Of a DNA stretch of 64,000 nt, positions 23,457 to 35,600 are shown piece after piece (position 1 is the stretch's first letter; each line of letters opens with the position of its first letter). Source of the stretch: Symsagittifera roscoffensis. Lineage: Eukaryota > Xenacoelomorpha > Acoela > Convolutidae. The stretch lies in contig NC_087063.1 of assembly GCF_963678635.1 (NCBI RefSeq), positions 51,471,220 through 51,535,219 of the forward strand, written 5' to 3'. The notes beneath the pieces were generated by a model, which had not been told where the DNA came from, made no database searches, and saw only the letters and a program-made list of their open reading frames with translations. The translations under genes and the position numbers were made by a program.

Positions 23457-24539
23457 AATTTTGATAGTTTGGTAAAAAAACAACAACAAAAATTTCCAAA
23501 TGAGCTAAATAAAACTTAAGATTAATAAATAAATTTGTTTATTACGCTGAAAAAATGCTAAGAAAAAAATTGAGCAACGTTGGTTATTATGAATGTTCAA
23601 CTTGCACAGATGTAAAAAAGAGTCAACATAAAGCAACAGCAACAAAAAATGAAAAAGTGGGTTTTTAAATCAGACCCTTATAAGCATCTGTTATGAATAT
23701 TTTTAGTATGCAGAATACTTTGTCTTTTGCTTCTGGTTTCTAGGTAATAGATATGTTTAATTTAAGTTTATTAGCGCGTTATAAACTCGCCAAGATCTAA
23801 ACCAGCAAAATAGACAATAAACAACGCAATACTCAGAAAAATTTTCTAAGACCGGGAGCTACGAAGTTTTGCGCATGGGTTTCTAATCTCAAGAGAGCAA
23901 AAATGTTTGTGACGAGCGATAAAATCCAACAATTTTTCACGGTATAACTACATTTCTGAATTACTCGACCTACTAGTTGAACTAGTTTTTTTCTTGAAAA
24001 GAAAAATTGAAATCAACAAGGATAGCCGATTACTTCGCAAGTTGCAGAAAATGTTCCAATCATAGTGTGAAAAAATACAACGAATTTTTTTTTTTAAATT
24101 AGCGTTGTTTTTTCTGCGTGGTGTAATAAAAGGATCTGAACAAAAACAAAAGCTAGAGCTTATACATATTCGACTGTCATTATAAAATAAGCAAATTGGA
24201 CAACATTTTTAATAGAAAATGAGAAGGAAAAAAAGTTTTTTTTTCACTTTTTTTCGCAGTTTTTTGAAGTTTTGAGGTTTTGGATACAAAAAAAGGCTAA
24301 AAAACTCAAAATTAGGTCTGATTGAGTATAACTAAGTTTTCGCTGCCTTAAATTACGCCATTGTAATTTAATAAGCAACCAAAATAAGCCATTATAAACC
24401 TGCTGCTCAAATTAAGACTGAAAATCAAACATTTTAAACCTGTTTTCTCAAAACTGGGACAATTTTTGAAAAATTTTCAAGCATTTCATTCTGTATAGAA
24501 CTTCCGAAACCTATTCCCTATTCCGTTACTAAAAAGAAG
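23457..24539. other. Non-coding stretch between host gene and element B
   Basis: Upstream side of the minus-strand secreted-protein gene, including AT-rich TTTATTTA-like words about 60-80 bp upstream. Nothing else is supported. Confidence 0.4.
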
Positions 24540-24745
24540 TGTGCAAATACCACTGGTCAATTAAAACTAACTAAGCTAATGGTAAAAGTAAAAAAAATAA
24601 AAGATGTTTGAATTTAAACTGCTTTTTTCTCTTTCTATCGAAAAGTGATGCGAAGTCCAATGGACTTAGAATAAACGTGGCAGGCAGGTATTTAATTAAG
24701 AACACAAAATCAAGATTAATATAAAATAAAAGCACAATCACAACA
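24540..24745 (-). repeat. 3' LTR of retroelement B
   Basis: 206 bp starting TGTGCAAATACCACTGG and ending CACAATCACAACA on the plus strand. Matches 49086-49289 with scattered substitutions. On the minus strand the interior immediately before it reads TTGGGGAA, a short polypurine-like primer site. Confidence 0.8.
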
Positions 24746-25397
24746 TTCCCCAATGCAGGAAAAATTTGTATCTGTGAATAGAATAAGTAGCCCACTTACG
24801 AACACCCTTTCTCCCTTCACCCCAGAGTACGAAGTTAGAAACAAAAGTAACTCACCTACTGCATACCATGGAGTATACAAAAGATATACAAGTTTACACG
24901 GAGATTCATATTATAATAACTAACACGCTACGTACAATTCCTACAGATATATACAGCCGATTAAATTTAAGGTACAATTGTGGTTATGTAAAAAAATGTA
25001 TATATACACAAATTTTCCATTGGATAAGGCCAACTAATTAAATTATAACTTAATAAACCGTAGTAAAACTCTGCGCTACCCAAACTGTATGATAAAATGA
25101 CGAAAATCTTAATCAGAAAAGCACTAAGTAAAACTAGTTTAGCAACTACAAATTTGCTCATTCAAGTAAACAGGATACAAAAAAGTCAAAAATTTTGAGA
25201 AGTTTTCGTCAATGTTTCTGTGATAGGTGTCTGCCTCAATTCTTGTCTCTGAGTCTATGGTAGATGAAATGTCGCTATCTGGTTATGTCTCATTAAGTTT
25301 TGGCTCGATTTCCGGTGAACATAAGATGGGGTTGTTGTTGAACATTCGGTAGTCTCGGCGACTAGGGTCCGCTTTGGCTGGAAATCCCCCAATTGAG
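24746..25397 (-). other. 3' untranslated interior of element B
   Basis: Between the last pol-like ORF and the 3' LTR, AT-rich, with no coherent frame. The minus-strand TTGGGGAA directly next to the LTR (24746-24753) is the polypurine-tract candidate. Confidence 0.5.
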
Positions 25398-26160
25398 TCA
25401 AAGAAGACGAAGGAGAATGAAGTTGTCCTTCAGGTTATTTTGAAGTTGTTTGCGGGATGATTTTGTCGCATGCATAACTGTGATTAGAGGCTCTTCGTCC
25501 GAATCCTCCACCAAGTGTATTTCTTCAACTTGGGGCAATTTTATCCACAAGTTTTCTTTCACCGTAAAACTTAGGGGGACCAAGGTTTCGTCAATGTCTG
25601 AAGTAGCTACACAAAGGGACGACCTGTGTAGTCTCAGCTGGCTTTTATGGAGAGCTCTTGATGTGGATTGGGTGGTCGTTCGTGCCACAAGGTAGAGTGG
25701 TGTTTCTAGTGGATTCCTGGTCGTCCGTTGTCTCTTCGCAGCTGACGTCCCTAAGGATCTTCTAGAAGAAGAAGGTCCCGCAATGTTCGAATCCAGTCTC
25801 CTAGCTGAAAAATATCTCGTTCTTTTCCCTGCTAAATCATTAACGTTAACTAAGGTGTTTGATCTACTTGCAAATTTATTTGGAGCCATTAGTTGTTTTG
25901 TCTTGAAGGCGAGGTCTGATTTTGTGAGGACGTGCCCGTTGTCGAGTGTTACTGTGTGATCATGGTCTGACAGTATTTTTCTGTCAAGGGGCTTAAAACA
26001 TGGTTGTCCTTCCTTCCTACTAACCGCCTTTCTAAGCCGATCACCTCCCTGGGTGAAAAAGTTCGACAGTGGAGCTCTTATTGCAACCTGCGTTAGTTTT
26101 GCCGTAGAGTCACTCTCATAGCCAATGTTATCTGCTTTCTTCTCGTCTAAGTAACGTCCT
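25398..26160 (-). pseudogene. pol: Post-integrase basic tail of pol (element B)
   Basis: An open frame of about 250 codons, opening after a TGA near 26163 and running through an internal Met at 25889. Readable blocks include AIRAPLSNFFTQGGDR, HTVTLDNGHVLTKSDLAF and a basic Ser/Arg-rich segment (SSSRRSLGTSAAKRQR). The acidic end is VEDSDEEPLI. This is the carboxy-terminal extension of a Ty3/gypsy polyprotein, probably for binding nucleic acid or chromatin. It is the longest uninterrupted frame left in the element. It is not independently expressed as far as I can see. Confidence 0.55.
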
Positions 26161-26358
26161 CAGTGTCGTCGTTGGCTCCCCAATCATTTGCTCTGTCTTT
26201 GCCATGATCGACTTCCCTGTATCAAAATCAATTGCGTATGAAACCATGCTTTTCCAAAAAGTGTTATGAGATCTGTTAAAATGTTTCAGAAAAAGTGTAC
26301 ATGCAGTGGATGGTTGTTTAGTCGAGTGTAAATTTCAGATGATCAATATCAATATAAT

Positions 26359-27033
26359 TCAGATATCAATGGCTGAATTCAATGCTGGTTTAGGTTTTTT
26401 AAAAGACATCGCCATAAGATTTGCTTTCACAGTAAAAATTAAGCTTTCAATAACTCCATTGGATCTATGATCCCTCACGGTGCATAAAATTAAGTTGATA
26501 TTATTCTTGTCACAGAAGTTTTTAAAAAGTTCTACTCGAATCGAATTTGGAAGTTCGTGAAGATTGCAGTAATCAGTCGAAAAGGAAAGAGCTGTCGCGG
26601 TGGAGGTGTTATTCACAACTTTCGCCGAAGGAAGTTTAGTAGATCTATCTATACAAAATAAAAGGTATTTCCAAGTGCCCCAAATTTTATCCAGTAAACC
26701 AGCGAAGTCAAAATTAACTTCTTCGTTCGGTTTTTTAAGTTCCGGTAGTTTCTGCGTGTCTGCCGAACCCAAAAAGACTTGAGTGTTGAGAGCAATTTTT
26801 CAGATGGAAGTAGATTTCTCTATACAGATGCGGCCACCAATTGTTTTCTGTCAATGCCTCATGCCGATCTGTACGGGGTGGGTTTCGTGTAAGCAACTCA
26901 TAAATGGCAATCTTAGAGCTGCTGGAGTGATTAACTTGTTGTCATTAAAAAGTAAAACCTCTCTTAAGAGTATGTGTCTTTGGAATATTTTTAAATAACC
27001 TCCAAAAATATCAAAAAGAGTCCCATTTTCCAC
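26359..27033 (-). pseudogene. pol: Integrase remnant (element B)
   Basis: The zinc domain begins in the frame 27033-26851: LHETHPVQIGMRH carries the two histidines. The core is in the frame 26772-26359: NFDFAG holds the first catalytic Asp and NGVIESL the catalytic Glu. Between them the sequence passes from NSIRV straight to ELFKNFCDKNN, so the segment that should hold the second catalytic Asp is deleted in frame. The cysteine pair expected between the zinc histidines and the core is not visible. CTVRDHRSN before the Glu resembles the matching SPVNNH region of element A, indicating a related lineage. Confidence 0.8.
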
Positions 27034-27399
27034 TGCAGTTTTTGTTTCTTACAAAATTTTATCTTCATTCGTCATAAGTTGGAGCATTTGTCACAAGATC
27101 TCATTCGTTACAAGTCATTATATTTTTTTGGAGCAAGGATCTGCGAATGGTAGCGGGGAATGGTAATTTCAGGTCCCCTTTGTATTCAGAAAATGAATCT
27201 TTGTGAATTTGAGACATGATATCGTTATCGAAATTGATAGATTTCCTTGTATATCCGCAATGACTGATAGTTTTTAATTAGAAGTTGAATGATGGAATGC
27301 ACTTAATTCATTCTTACTTATTGGATTTAGGTCGGGGAGTAAGTTTAGTAAAGAAGGTATAACAAAAAAAAATTAAGATTTTTTTAAAGTAAGAATTGT

Positions 27400-28210
27400 T
27401 TAAAATTGATTTTTGAAAGGTTTAAAATTTTTTGTGCAAGACTCTGAATGCGAGTGATTTGTATTGCAAATTCTAATTGTTTCAGTGTTGCAATTCAGAA
27501 TATTTGCGAAGAACGACCGTTGGATGAGAAGTAATCTTTCGTTCTTTCCAACCGTTGGATTTATATTATCCAACATAGTTAAATTATATACACTATTAAC
27601 GTCCACTGGACCATTTAACGACGTGATGTTCTTCTTACAATTATTCTTTATACACATAAAATTTACTCGTAAATTGTCTGTTATCTTCTTGGTTATTGCA
27701 ACCACGAATTCGTTGTCATAATGAGATGTTTGGAGGGTTTTCCAGAAGGTAATCTCGATAAAAGATCAGTAAATCTCATTTTCTTTCCTGGTATATGTCT
27801 AATTTTAAAAATGCTAGTTAAAAGTCTATTTACCCAATGTGTCATCTGCTATGCATGGTTTTGTTACTGTGATTAGCATTTAATACGGATAAAAAAGCCT
27901 TATGGTCTGTCACGATTTCAAACCGTGTAAGTAGTTCTTAGAAAGTTCTAATGCCCAAACTACTCCCAATAATTCAAGTTTATTGATTTTAATCATGAAT
28001 GGTTAAAAATCTTGAATCGAAGGCAATAGTTATCTACGCTTCATTGTCCCATTATTCCAAATAACAACCTAATCTGTCATGGGATACTTTTTTTCTATCT
28101 TGAAGGTCTTTTATTATCGAAGTTTTATTTTCGGTAATATTGACAATTTGTGTTTTTTAGTTCTTCAAAAGCCGAGGTTTGAGAGTCGTTCCAATGGTAG
28201 ATTGATTTCT
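27400..28210 (-). pseudogene. pol: RNase H and linker remnant (element B)
   Basis: RNase H removes the RNA template after reverse transcription. The minus strand shows WNDSQTSAFEELK near 28190, AFDSRFL, then FEIVTDHKAFLSVLNAN near 27900 and IPGKKMRFTDLLSRLPSG at about 27740-27800. The last is the connection motif typical of Ty3/gypsy pol. The frame 27705-27400 continues as the linker to integrase. Several in-frame stops. Confidence 0.75.
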
Positions 28211-28299
28211 TGTCTAAAAGTGGTCTCAAAGAGAATCACAGGGTAGATAATTTAGGTACGAATTTCGTGTGCTGATTATTGATCCGGAGACCGACCTAA

Positions 28300-28960
28300 G
28301 TTCTGAAATGTTTTTCGGTTTCTGGAGGTTTTTACTGAATCCGTTTTTTCAACCTATAGTTTTTCTCCTTAAATCGAAATTTTGAAGCCCACCCATTCGA
28401 TATCTTTTTGTAAAAAGGCACATTTTTTCATTTTGACTGCCATGTTTTTATTTTCTAGACGTTCAAAGTTTTCGATAGCATGTCTTGGTGTTCTTTCAGA
28501 GAGCCTTTTGATGCAAGTAAGATATCTTCAATGTAACAAGTTTCAAGGGTTATGCTCTTGAAACGTGAATCCTTTACTCGTTGAAATTCGTTTGACATAT
28601 CTACAAAAACAATAAAATCCGCTTAAGAAGCGTTACGTCCCAGTGGTTTCACCTTCCACAAAACTAAAGTTACATTGTTTGCTTGTGTTGTCGCATAGTT
28701 TCAGTTGACTGTATGCGTTTTGCAGATCCAAGCTACTAAAGCACACCTCCCCCGATTTTTACTTACCAGTTGTAACGCGATATTGTCAATCAATTCATAT
28801 ATGTTCGGCATTTGGTATTTTTTCTCAAACTTTTGGTCGTTTGAATTGAGAGCTATTTCTATTGCACCGTCTTTTTTGCGTGAGAACTATTGGGCTTATA
28901 AAGCAATTTTTTTCACTTTTTTCCAGTTTGATGATGCTCCCTTCTTTTTCAATTTTTTAT
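28300..28960 (-). pseudogene. pol: Reverse transcriptase remnant (element B)
   Basis: Readable blocks in order: RKKDGAIEIALNSND, YQMPNIYELIDNI, a broken LDLQNAYSQLKL, NFSFVEGET, the catalytic box YIEDILLASKGSLKEHQ (YIED at 28535-28524) and MKKCAFLQKDIEWVGF. The catalytic motif of the family is YxDD; here the first Asp is Glu. Stops and shifts separate the blocks. The order and spacing agree with a full-length RT before decay. Confidence 0.75.
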
Positions 28961-29167
28961 TTACATTTTCTAACAAGTGGAGAGGTACTCTTCTGCCCTT
29001 GGGCTGGATTCGTTTAAAAGGATCGTTTAAAATGACTTTTAAATTGTTTGTACAAGTTTAGTATGGTATTCGTGTGAATGGTTGACTTACACATGTCTGG
29101 GAGTGAGACGTTGTTGATTGGAAGGGGACACTGCTTTCGAATTTATATGCCGATTCGTGGCTGATTG

Positions 29168-29390
29168 TCATCCGTTGGATCGAATTGGGACCACGATTTT
29201 TCCAATGATGTTGATATTATTGTTAGTAAATCCACAATAAATTGCCCATGTTTTCTTATCGACATGAAATACTTTCAACAAAGGATTTCTTAGTTTTAAT
29301 TCGTGGAGGATATTTTGTTTCAAGAAACTGACCGCGCTGGCACAGTCCACTGATATATCCTTACGATGCCAAACTGTGCCTTCTCTGCAT
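29168..29390 (-). pseudogene. pol: Protease remnant (element B)
   Basis: The frame reads WHRKDISVDCASAVSFL, where VDCA sits in place of the D-S/T-G active site, and ends near NNINIIGKI. Position just upstream of RT on the minus strand fits an aspartic protease. It is cut off on its amino side exactly where the inverted-repeat insertion begins (29391). Confidence 0.6.
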
Positions 29391-29602
29391 TGTAAGCGGA
29401 ATCCGCAACAAGCGAAAATCAGATCCGCAACATTGCTACTTTTCTTTCATCTACTATGCTGTTTTGGATTCCACAAACAAAAACCTAAATCATTTTTAAA
29501 TTGAGAAGTTGCGGAATCCGCAATTGTAAGTGGGATCCGCAAAATGTAAGTGGAATCCGCAAATTGTAAGTGGAATCCGCTATTTTTTTGCGGATTCCCT
29601 TC
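29391..29602. repeat. Left terminal and subterminal repeats of the insertion
   Basis: The word TGTAAGYGGRATCCGCAA occurs four times (at 29391 and three times in 29525-29600), with inverted forms TTGCGGAATCCGCAA near 29509 and TTGCGGATTCCC near 29587. Clustered short repeats next to an end are common in transposase-binding regions of DNA transposons. Confidence 0.65.
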
Positions 29603-32600
29603 AAATATATTTATATGTGTAGAAGCCTTTAAAATGATAGCTTTAAAACATGATTTGATTTCACTATAAAAGAAATTTACTAGAATACAAATTTAAAAGA
29701 ATAGATCAGTGTTTGGGATTAATGGAATCCCAATTACTGACCAGTATTTGTGATCGATGAAATACCAAATACTGAACTAATTCGACGATTTGCTATGCGT
29801 TGGGTTTCTAATCACTCTCAACCTAGGGACTTCAAATAATGGATATATTCCATATTTTTTCCACATTCTTCCAAATTTTGGGATTCCATCAATCCGAAAC
29901 ACTGACCAGTACTTGGGATCGATGGAATCCCAAATACTGACATAACTTGACAATTTGCTAGGCGTTGGGTTGGTTTCTAATCACTCTCAACCTAATGACT
30001 CCAAATAATGGACATAATCCATGTTTATTCCACTTTATTCCAGTTTTTGGGATTTCATCAATCCCAAATACTGACCAGTATTTGGGATCGATGGAATCCC
30101 AAATACTGACCTTATTTCTCGATATGCTGTGTGTTGTGTTTCCATACACTCTCAACCCAATGACTACAATTACTGTACTTATTCGGCGTTATGCTTCCAA
30201 AATCAGTATTTGGCATTGACGCAATCCCAAATACTGACCTAATTTGTTGATATGCTGAGTGTTCTCTGAACTCAATGACTCCAAATATTGAAAGTGTTCG
30301 GCGTTTTGTTTCCAAAACACTAAAAGAGGACATCCACCGATAAAGGTAACCAAAGGTATCCCAATTACTGACCAGTATTTGGGATCGATGAAATCCCAAA
30401 TACTGAACTAATTCGACGATTTGCTATGCGTTGGGTTTCTAATCACTCTCAACCTATGGACTTCAAATAATGGAAATATTCCATATTTATTCCACATTAT
30501 CCCAAGTTTTGGGATTCCATCAATCCCAAATGCTGAACAGTATTTGGGATAAATGGAATCCCAAATACTGACCTAATTTGACAATTTGCTAGGCGTTGGG
30601 TTGGTTTCTTATCACTGTCAACCTAATGACTCAAAATAATGGCCATAATCCATATTTATTCCACTTTATTTCAGTTTTTTTTTGGGATTTCATCAATCCT
30701 AAATACTGACCAGTATTTGGGATCGATGGAATCCTAAATACTGACCATATTTCGCGATATGCTGTGTTTTGTGCTTCCATATACTCTCAACCCAATGACT
30801 ACAATTACTGCATTTATTCGGCGTTATGCTTCCAAAATCAGTATTTGGTATTGACGCAGTCCCAAATACTGACCGAATTTGTTGATATGCTGTGTGTTCT
30901 ATACACTCTCAACTCAATGACTCCAAATATTGAAAATGCTCGGCATTTTGTTTCCAATACACTAAAAGAGGACATCCACCGATTTAGGTAACCAAAGGAA
31001 TCCCAATTACTGACCAGTATTTGGGATCGATGAAATCCCAAATACTGAACTAATTCGACGATTTGCTATGCGTTGGGTTTCCAATCACTCTCAACCTAAG
31101 GACTTCAAATAATGGATATTTTCCATATTTATTCCACATTGTTCCAAGTTTTGGGATTCCATCAATCCCAAATACTGGACAGCATTTGCGAACGCTGGAA
31201 TCCCAAATACTGACCTAATTTGACGATTTGCTAGGCGTTGGGTTGCTAATCACTCTCAACCTAATGACTCCAAATAATGGACATATTCCATATTAATTCC
31301 ACTTTATTTCAGTTTTTGGGATTTCATCAATCTCAAATACTGACCAGTATTTGGGATCGATGGAATCCTAAATACTGACCATATTTCGCGATATGCTGTG
31401 TTTTGTGCTTCCATACACTCTCAACCCAATGACTACAATTACTGCATTTATTCGGCGTTATGCTTCCAAAATCAGTATTTGGTATTGACGCAGTCCCAAA
31501 TACTGACCGAATTTGTTGATATGCTGTGTGTTCTATACACTCTCAACTCAATGACTCCAAATATTGAAAATGCTCGGCATTTTGTTTCCAATACACTAAA
31601 AGAGGACATCCACCGATTTAGGTAACCAAAGGAATCCCAATTACTGACTAGTATTTGGGATCGATGAAATCCCAAATACTGAACTAATTCGACGATTTGC
31701 TATGCGTTGGGTTTCCAATCACTCTCAACCTAAGGACTTCAAATAATGGATATTTTCCATATTTATTCCACTTTATTCCAGTTTTTGGGATTTCATCAAT
31801 CCCAAATACTGACCTTATTTCGCGATATGCTGTGTTTTGTGTTTCCATAAACTCTCAATCCAATGACTACAATTACTGCATTTATTCGGCGTTATGCTTC
31901 CAATATCAGTATTTGGTATTGACGCAGTCCCAGATACTGACCTAATTTGTTGATATGCTGTGTGTTCTATACACTCTCAACTCAATGACTCCAACTGTTG
32001 AAAATGTTCGGCGTTTTGTTTCCAAAACACTAAAAGAGGACATCCACCGATTTAGGTAACCAAAAGAATCCCAATTACTGACCAGTATTTGGGATCGATG
32101 AAATCCCAAATACTGAACTAATTCGACGATTTGCTATGCGTAGGGTTTCTAATCACTCTCAACCTAAGGACTTCAAATAATGGATATACTCCATATTTAT
32201 TCCACATTGTTCCAAGTTTTGGGATTCCATCAATCCCAAATACTGGACAGCATTTGCGAACGATGGAATCCCAAATACTGACCTAATTTGACGATTTGCT
32301 AGGCGTTGGGTTTCTAATCACTCTCAACCTAATGACTCCAAATAAGGGACATATTCCATATTAATTCCACTTTATTTCAGTTTTTGGGATTTCATCAATC
32401 TCAAATACTGACCAGTATTTGGGATCAATGGAATCCCAAATACTGACCTTATTTCGCGATATGCTGTGTGTTGTGTTTCCATACACTCTCAACCCAATGA
32501 CTACAATTACTGCATTTATTCGGCGTTATGCTTCCAAAATCAGTATTTGGTATTGACGAAATCCCAAATATTGACCTAATTTGTTGATATGCTGTGTGTT

Positions 32601-35600
32601 CTATACACTCTCAACTCAATGACACCAAATATTGAAAATGTTCGGCGTTGTGTTTCCAAAACAGCAAAAGAGGACATCCACCGATTTAGGTAACCAAAAG
32701 AATCCCAATTACTGACCAGTATTTGGGATTGATGAAATCCCAAACACTGAACTAATTCGACGATTTGCTATGCGTTGGGTTTCTAATCACTCTCAAACTA
32801 AGGACTTCAAATAATGGATATATTCAATATTTGTTTCACATTATTCCAAGTTTTTGGATTTCATCAATCCCAAATACTGACCAGTATTTGGGATCGATGG
32901 AATCCCAAATACTGACCTAATTTGACGATTTGCTAGGCGTTGGGTTTCTAATCACTCCCAACCTAATGACTCCAAATAATGGACATCTTCCATATTTATT
33001 CCACTTTATTTCAGTTTTTGGGATTTCATCAATCCGAAGTACTGACCAGTGTTTGGGATCGATGGAATCCTAAAAACTGACCATATTTCGCGATATGCTG
33101 TGTGTTGTGTTTCCATACACTCTCATCCCAAAGACTACAATTACTGCATTCATTCGGCGTTATGCTTCCAAAATCAGTATTTGGTATTGACGAAATCTCA
33201 AATTTTGACCTAATTTGTTGATATGCTGTGTGTTCTATACACTCTCAACTCAATGACTCCAAAATTTGAAAATGTTCAGCGTTGTGTTTCCAAAACACTA
33301 AAAGAGGACATCCACCGATTTAGGTAACCAAAGGAATCCCAATTACTGACCAGTATTTGGGATCGATGAAATCCCAAATACTGAATTAATTCAACGATTT
33401 GCTATGCGTTGGGTTTCTAATAACTCTCAACCTAAGGACTTCAAATAATGGATATATTACAAATTTATTTCACATTATTCCAAATTTTGGGATTCTATCA
33501 ATCTCAAATACTGACCAGTATTTGGAATCGATGGAATCCCAAACACTGACCTAATTTGACGATTTGCCAGGCGCTGGGTTTCTAATCACTCTCAACCTAA
33601 GAACTTCAAATAATGGATATATTCCATATTTATTCCACATTTTTCCAAATTTTGGGATTCCATCAATCCCAAATACTGACCAGTATTTGGGATCGATGGA
33701 ATCCCAAATACTGACCTTATTTTGCGATATGCTGTGCGTTGTGTTTCCATACACTCTCAACCCAATGACTACAATTACTGCATTTATTCGGCGTTATGCT
33801 TCCAAAATCAGTATTTGGTATTGACGAAATCTCAAATTTTGACCTAAATTGTTGATATGCTGTGTCTTCTATACACTCTCAACTCAATGACTGCAAATAT
33901 TGAAAACGTTCGGCTTTTTGTTTCCAAAACACTAAAAGAGGACATGCACCGATTTAGGTAACCAAAGGAATCCCAATTACTGACCAGTATTTGGGATCGA
34001 TGAAATCCCAAATACTGAACTAATTCGACTATTTGCTATGCGTTGGATTTCTAATCACTCTCAACATAAGGACTTCAAATAATGGATATATTCCATAATT
34101 ATTCCACTTTATTCCAAGTTTTGGGATTCCATCAATCCCAAATACTGACCAGTATTTGGGATCGATGGAATCCCAAATACTGACCTAATTTGACGATTTG
34201 CTAGGCGTTGGGTTTCTAATCACTCTCAACCTAATGACTCCAAATAATGGACAGATTCCATATTTAACCCACTTTATTTCTGTTTTTGGGATTTCATCAG
34301 TCCCAAATACTGACCAGTATTTGGGATCGATGGAATCCTAAATACTGACCATATTTCGCGATATGCTCTGTGTTGTGTTTCCATACACTCTCAACCCAAT
34401 GACTACAATTACTGCATTCATTCGGCGTTATGCTTCCAAAATCAGTATTTGGTATTGACGCAATCCCAAATACTGACCTATTTTGTTGATCTGCTGTGTG
34501 TTCTATACACTCTCAACTCAATGACTCCAAATATTGAAAAAGTTCGGCGTTGTGTTTCCAAAACACTAAAAGAGGACATCCACCGATTTAGGTAACCAAA
34601 GGAATCCCAATTACTGACCAGTATTTGGGATCGATGAAATCCCAAATACTGAACTAATTCGACGATTTGCTATGCGTTGGGTTTCTAATCACTCTCAACC
34701 TAGGGACTTCAAATAATGAATATATTCCAAATTTATTTCACATTATTCCAAATTTTGGGATTCCATCAATCTCAAATACTGACCAGTATTTGGAATCGAT
34801 GGAATCCCAAATACTGACCTAATTTGACGATTTGCTAGGTGTTGGGTTTCTAATCACTCTCAACCAAATGACTCCAAATAATGGACATAGTCCATATTTA
34901 TTCCACTTTATTCCAGTTTTTGGTATTTCATCAATCCCGAATACAGACCAGTATTTGGGATCGATGGAATCCTAAATACTGACCTTATTTCGCGATATGC
35001 TGTGTGTTGTGTTTCCATACACTCGCAACCCAATGACTACAATTACTGAATTTGTTCGGCGTTATGCTTCCAAAATAAGTATTTGGTATTGACGCATGCC
35101 CAAATACTGACCTAATTTGTTGATATGCTGTGTGTTCTATACACTCTCAACTCAATGACTCCAAATACTTAAACTGTTCGGCGTTGTGTTTCCAAAACAC
35201 TTAAAGAGGACATCCACCAATTTAGGTAACTAAAGGAATCCCAATTACTGACCAGTATTTGGGATCGATGAAATCCCAAATACTGAACTAGTTCGACGAT
35301 TTGCTATGCGTTGGGTTTCTGATCACTCTCAACCTAAGGACTTCAAATAATGGATAATTTCCATATTTATTCCATATTATTCTAATTTTTGGGTTTCCAT
35401 CAATCCCAAATACTGACCAGTAATTGGGATCGATGGAATCCCGAATACTGACCTAATTTGACGAATTGCTAGGCGTCGTGTTTCTAATCACTCTAAACCT
35501 AATGACTCCAAATAATGGACATATTCCATATTTATTCCAATTTATTCCAGTTTTTGGGTTTTCATCAACCCCAAATACTGACCAGTATTTGGGATCGATG

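Noticed and set aside
24571-24795. Hydrophobic 74- and 60-codon ORFs in the element B LTRs (also 49103-49285)
   Set aside because: They are similar only because both lie in LTRs; the frames are A/T-driven and start and end differently.
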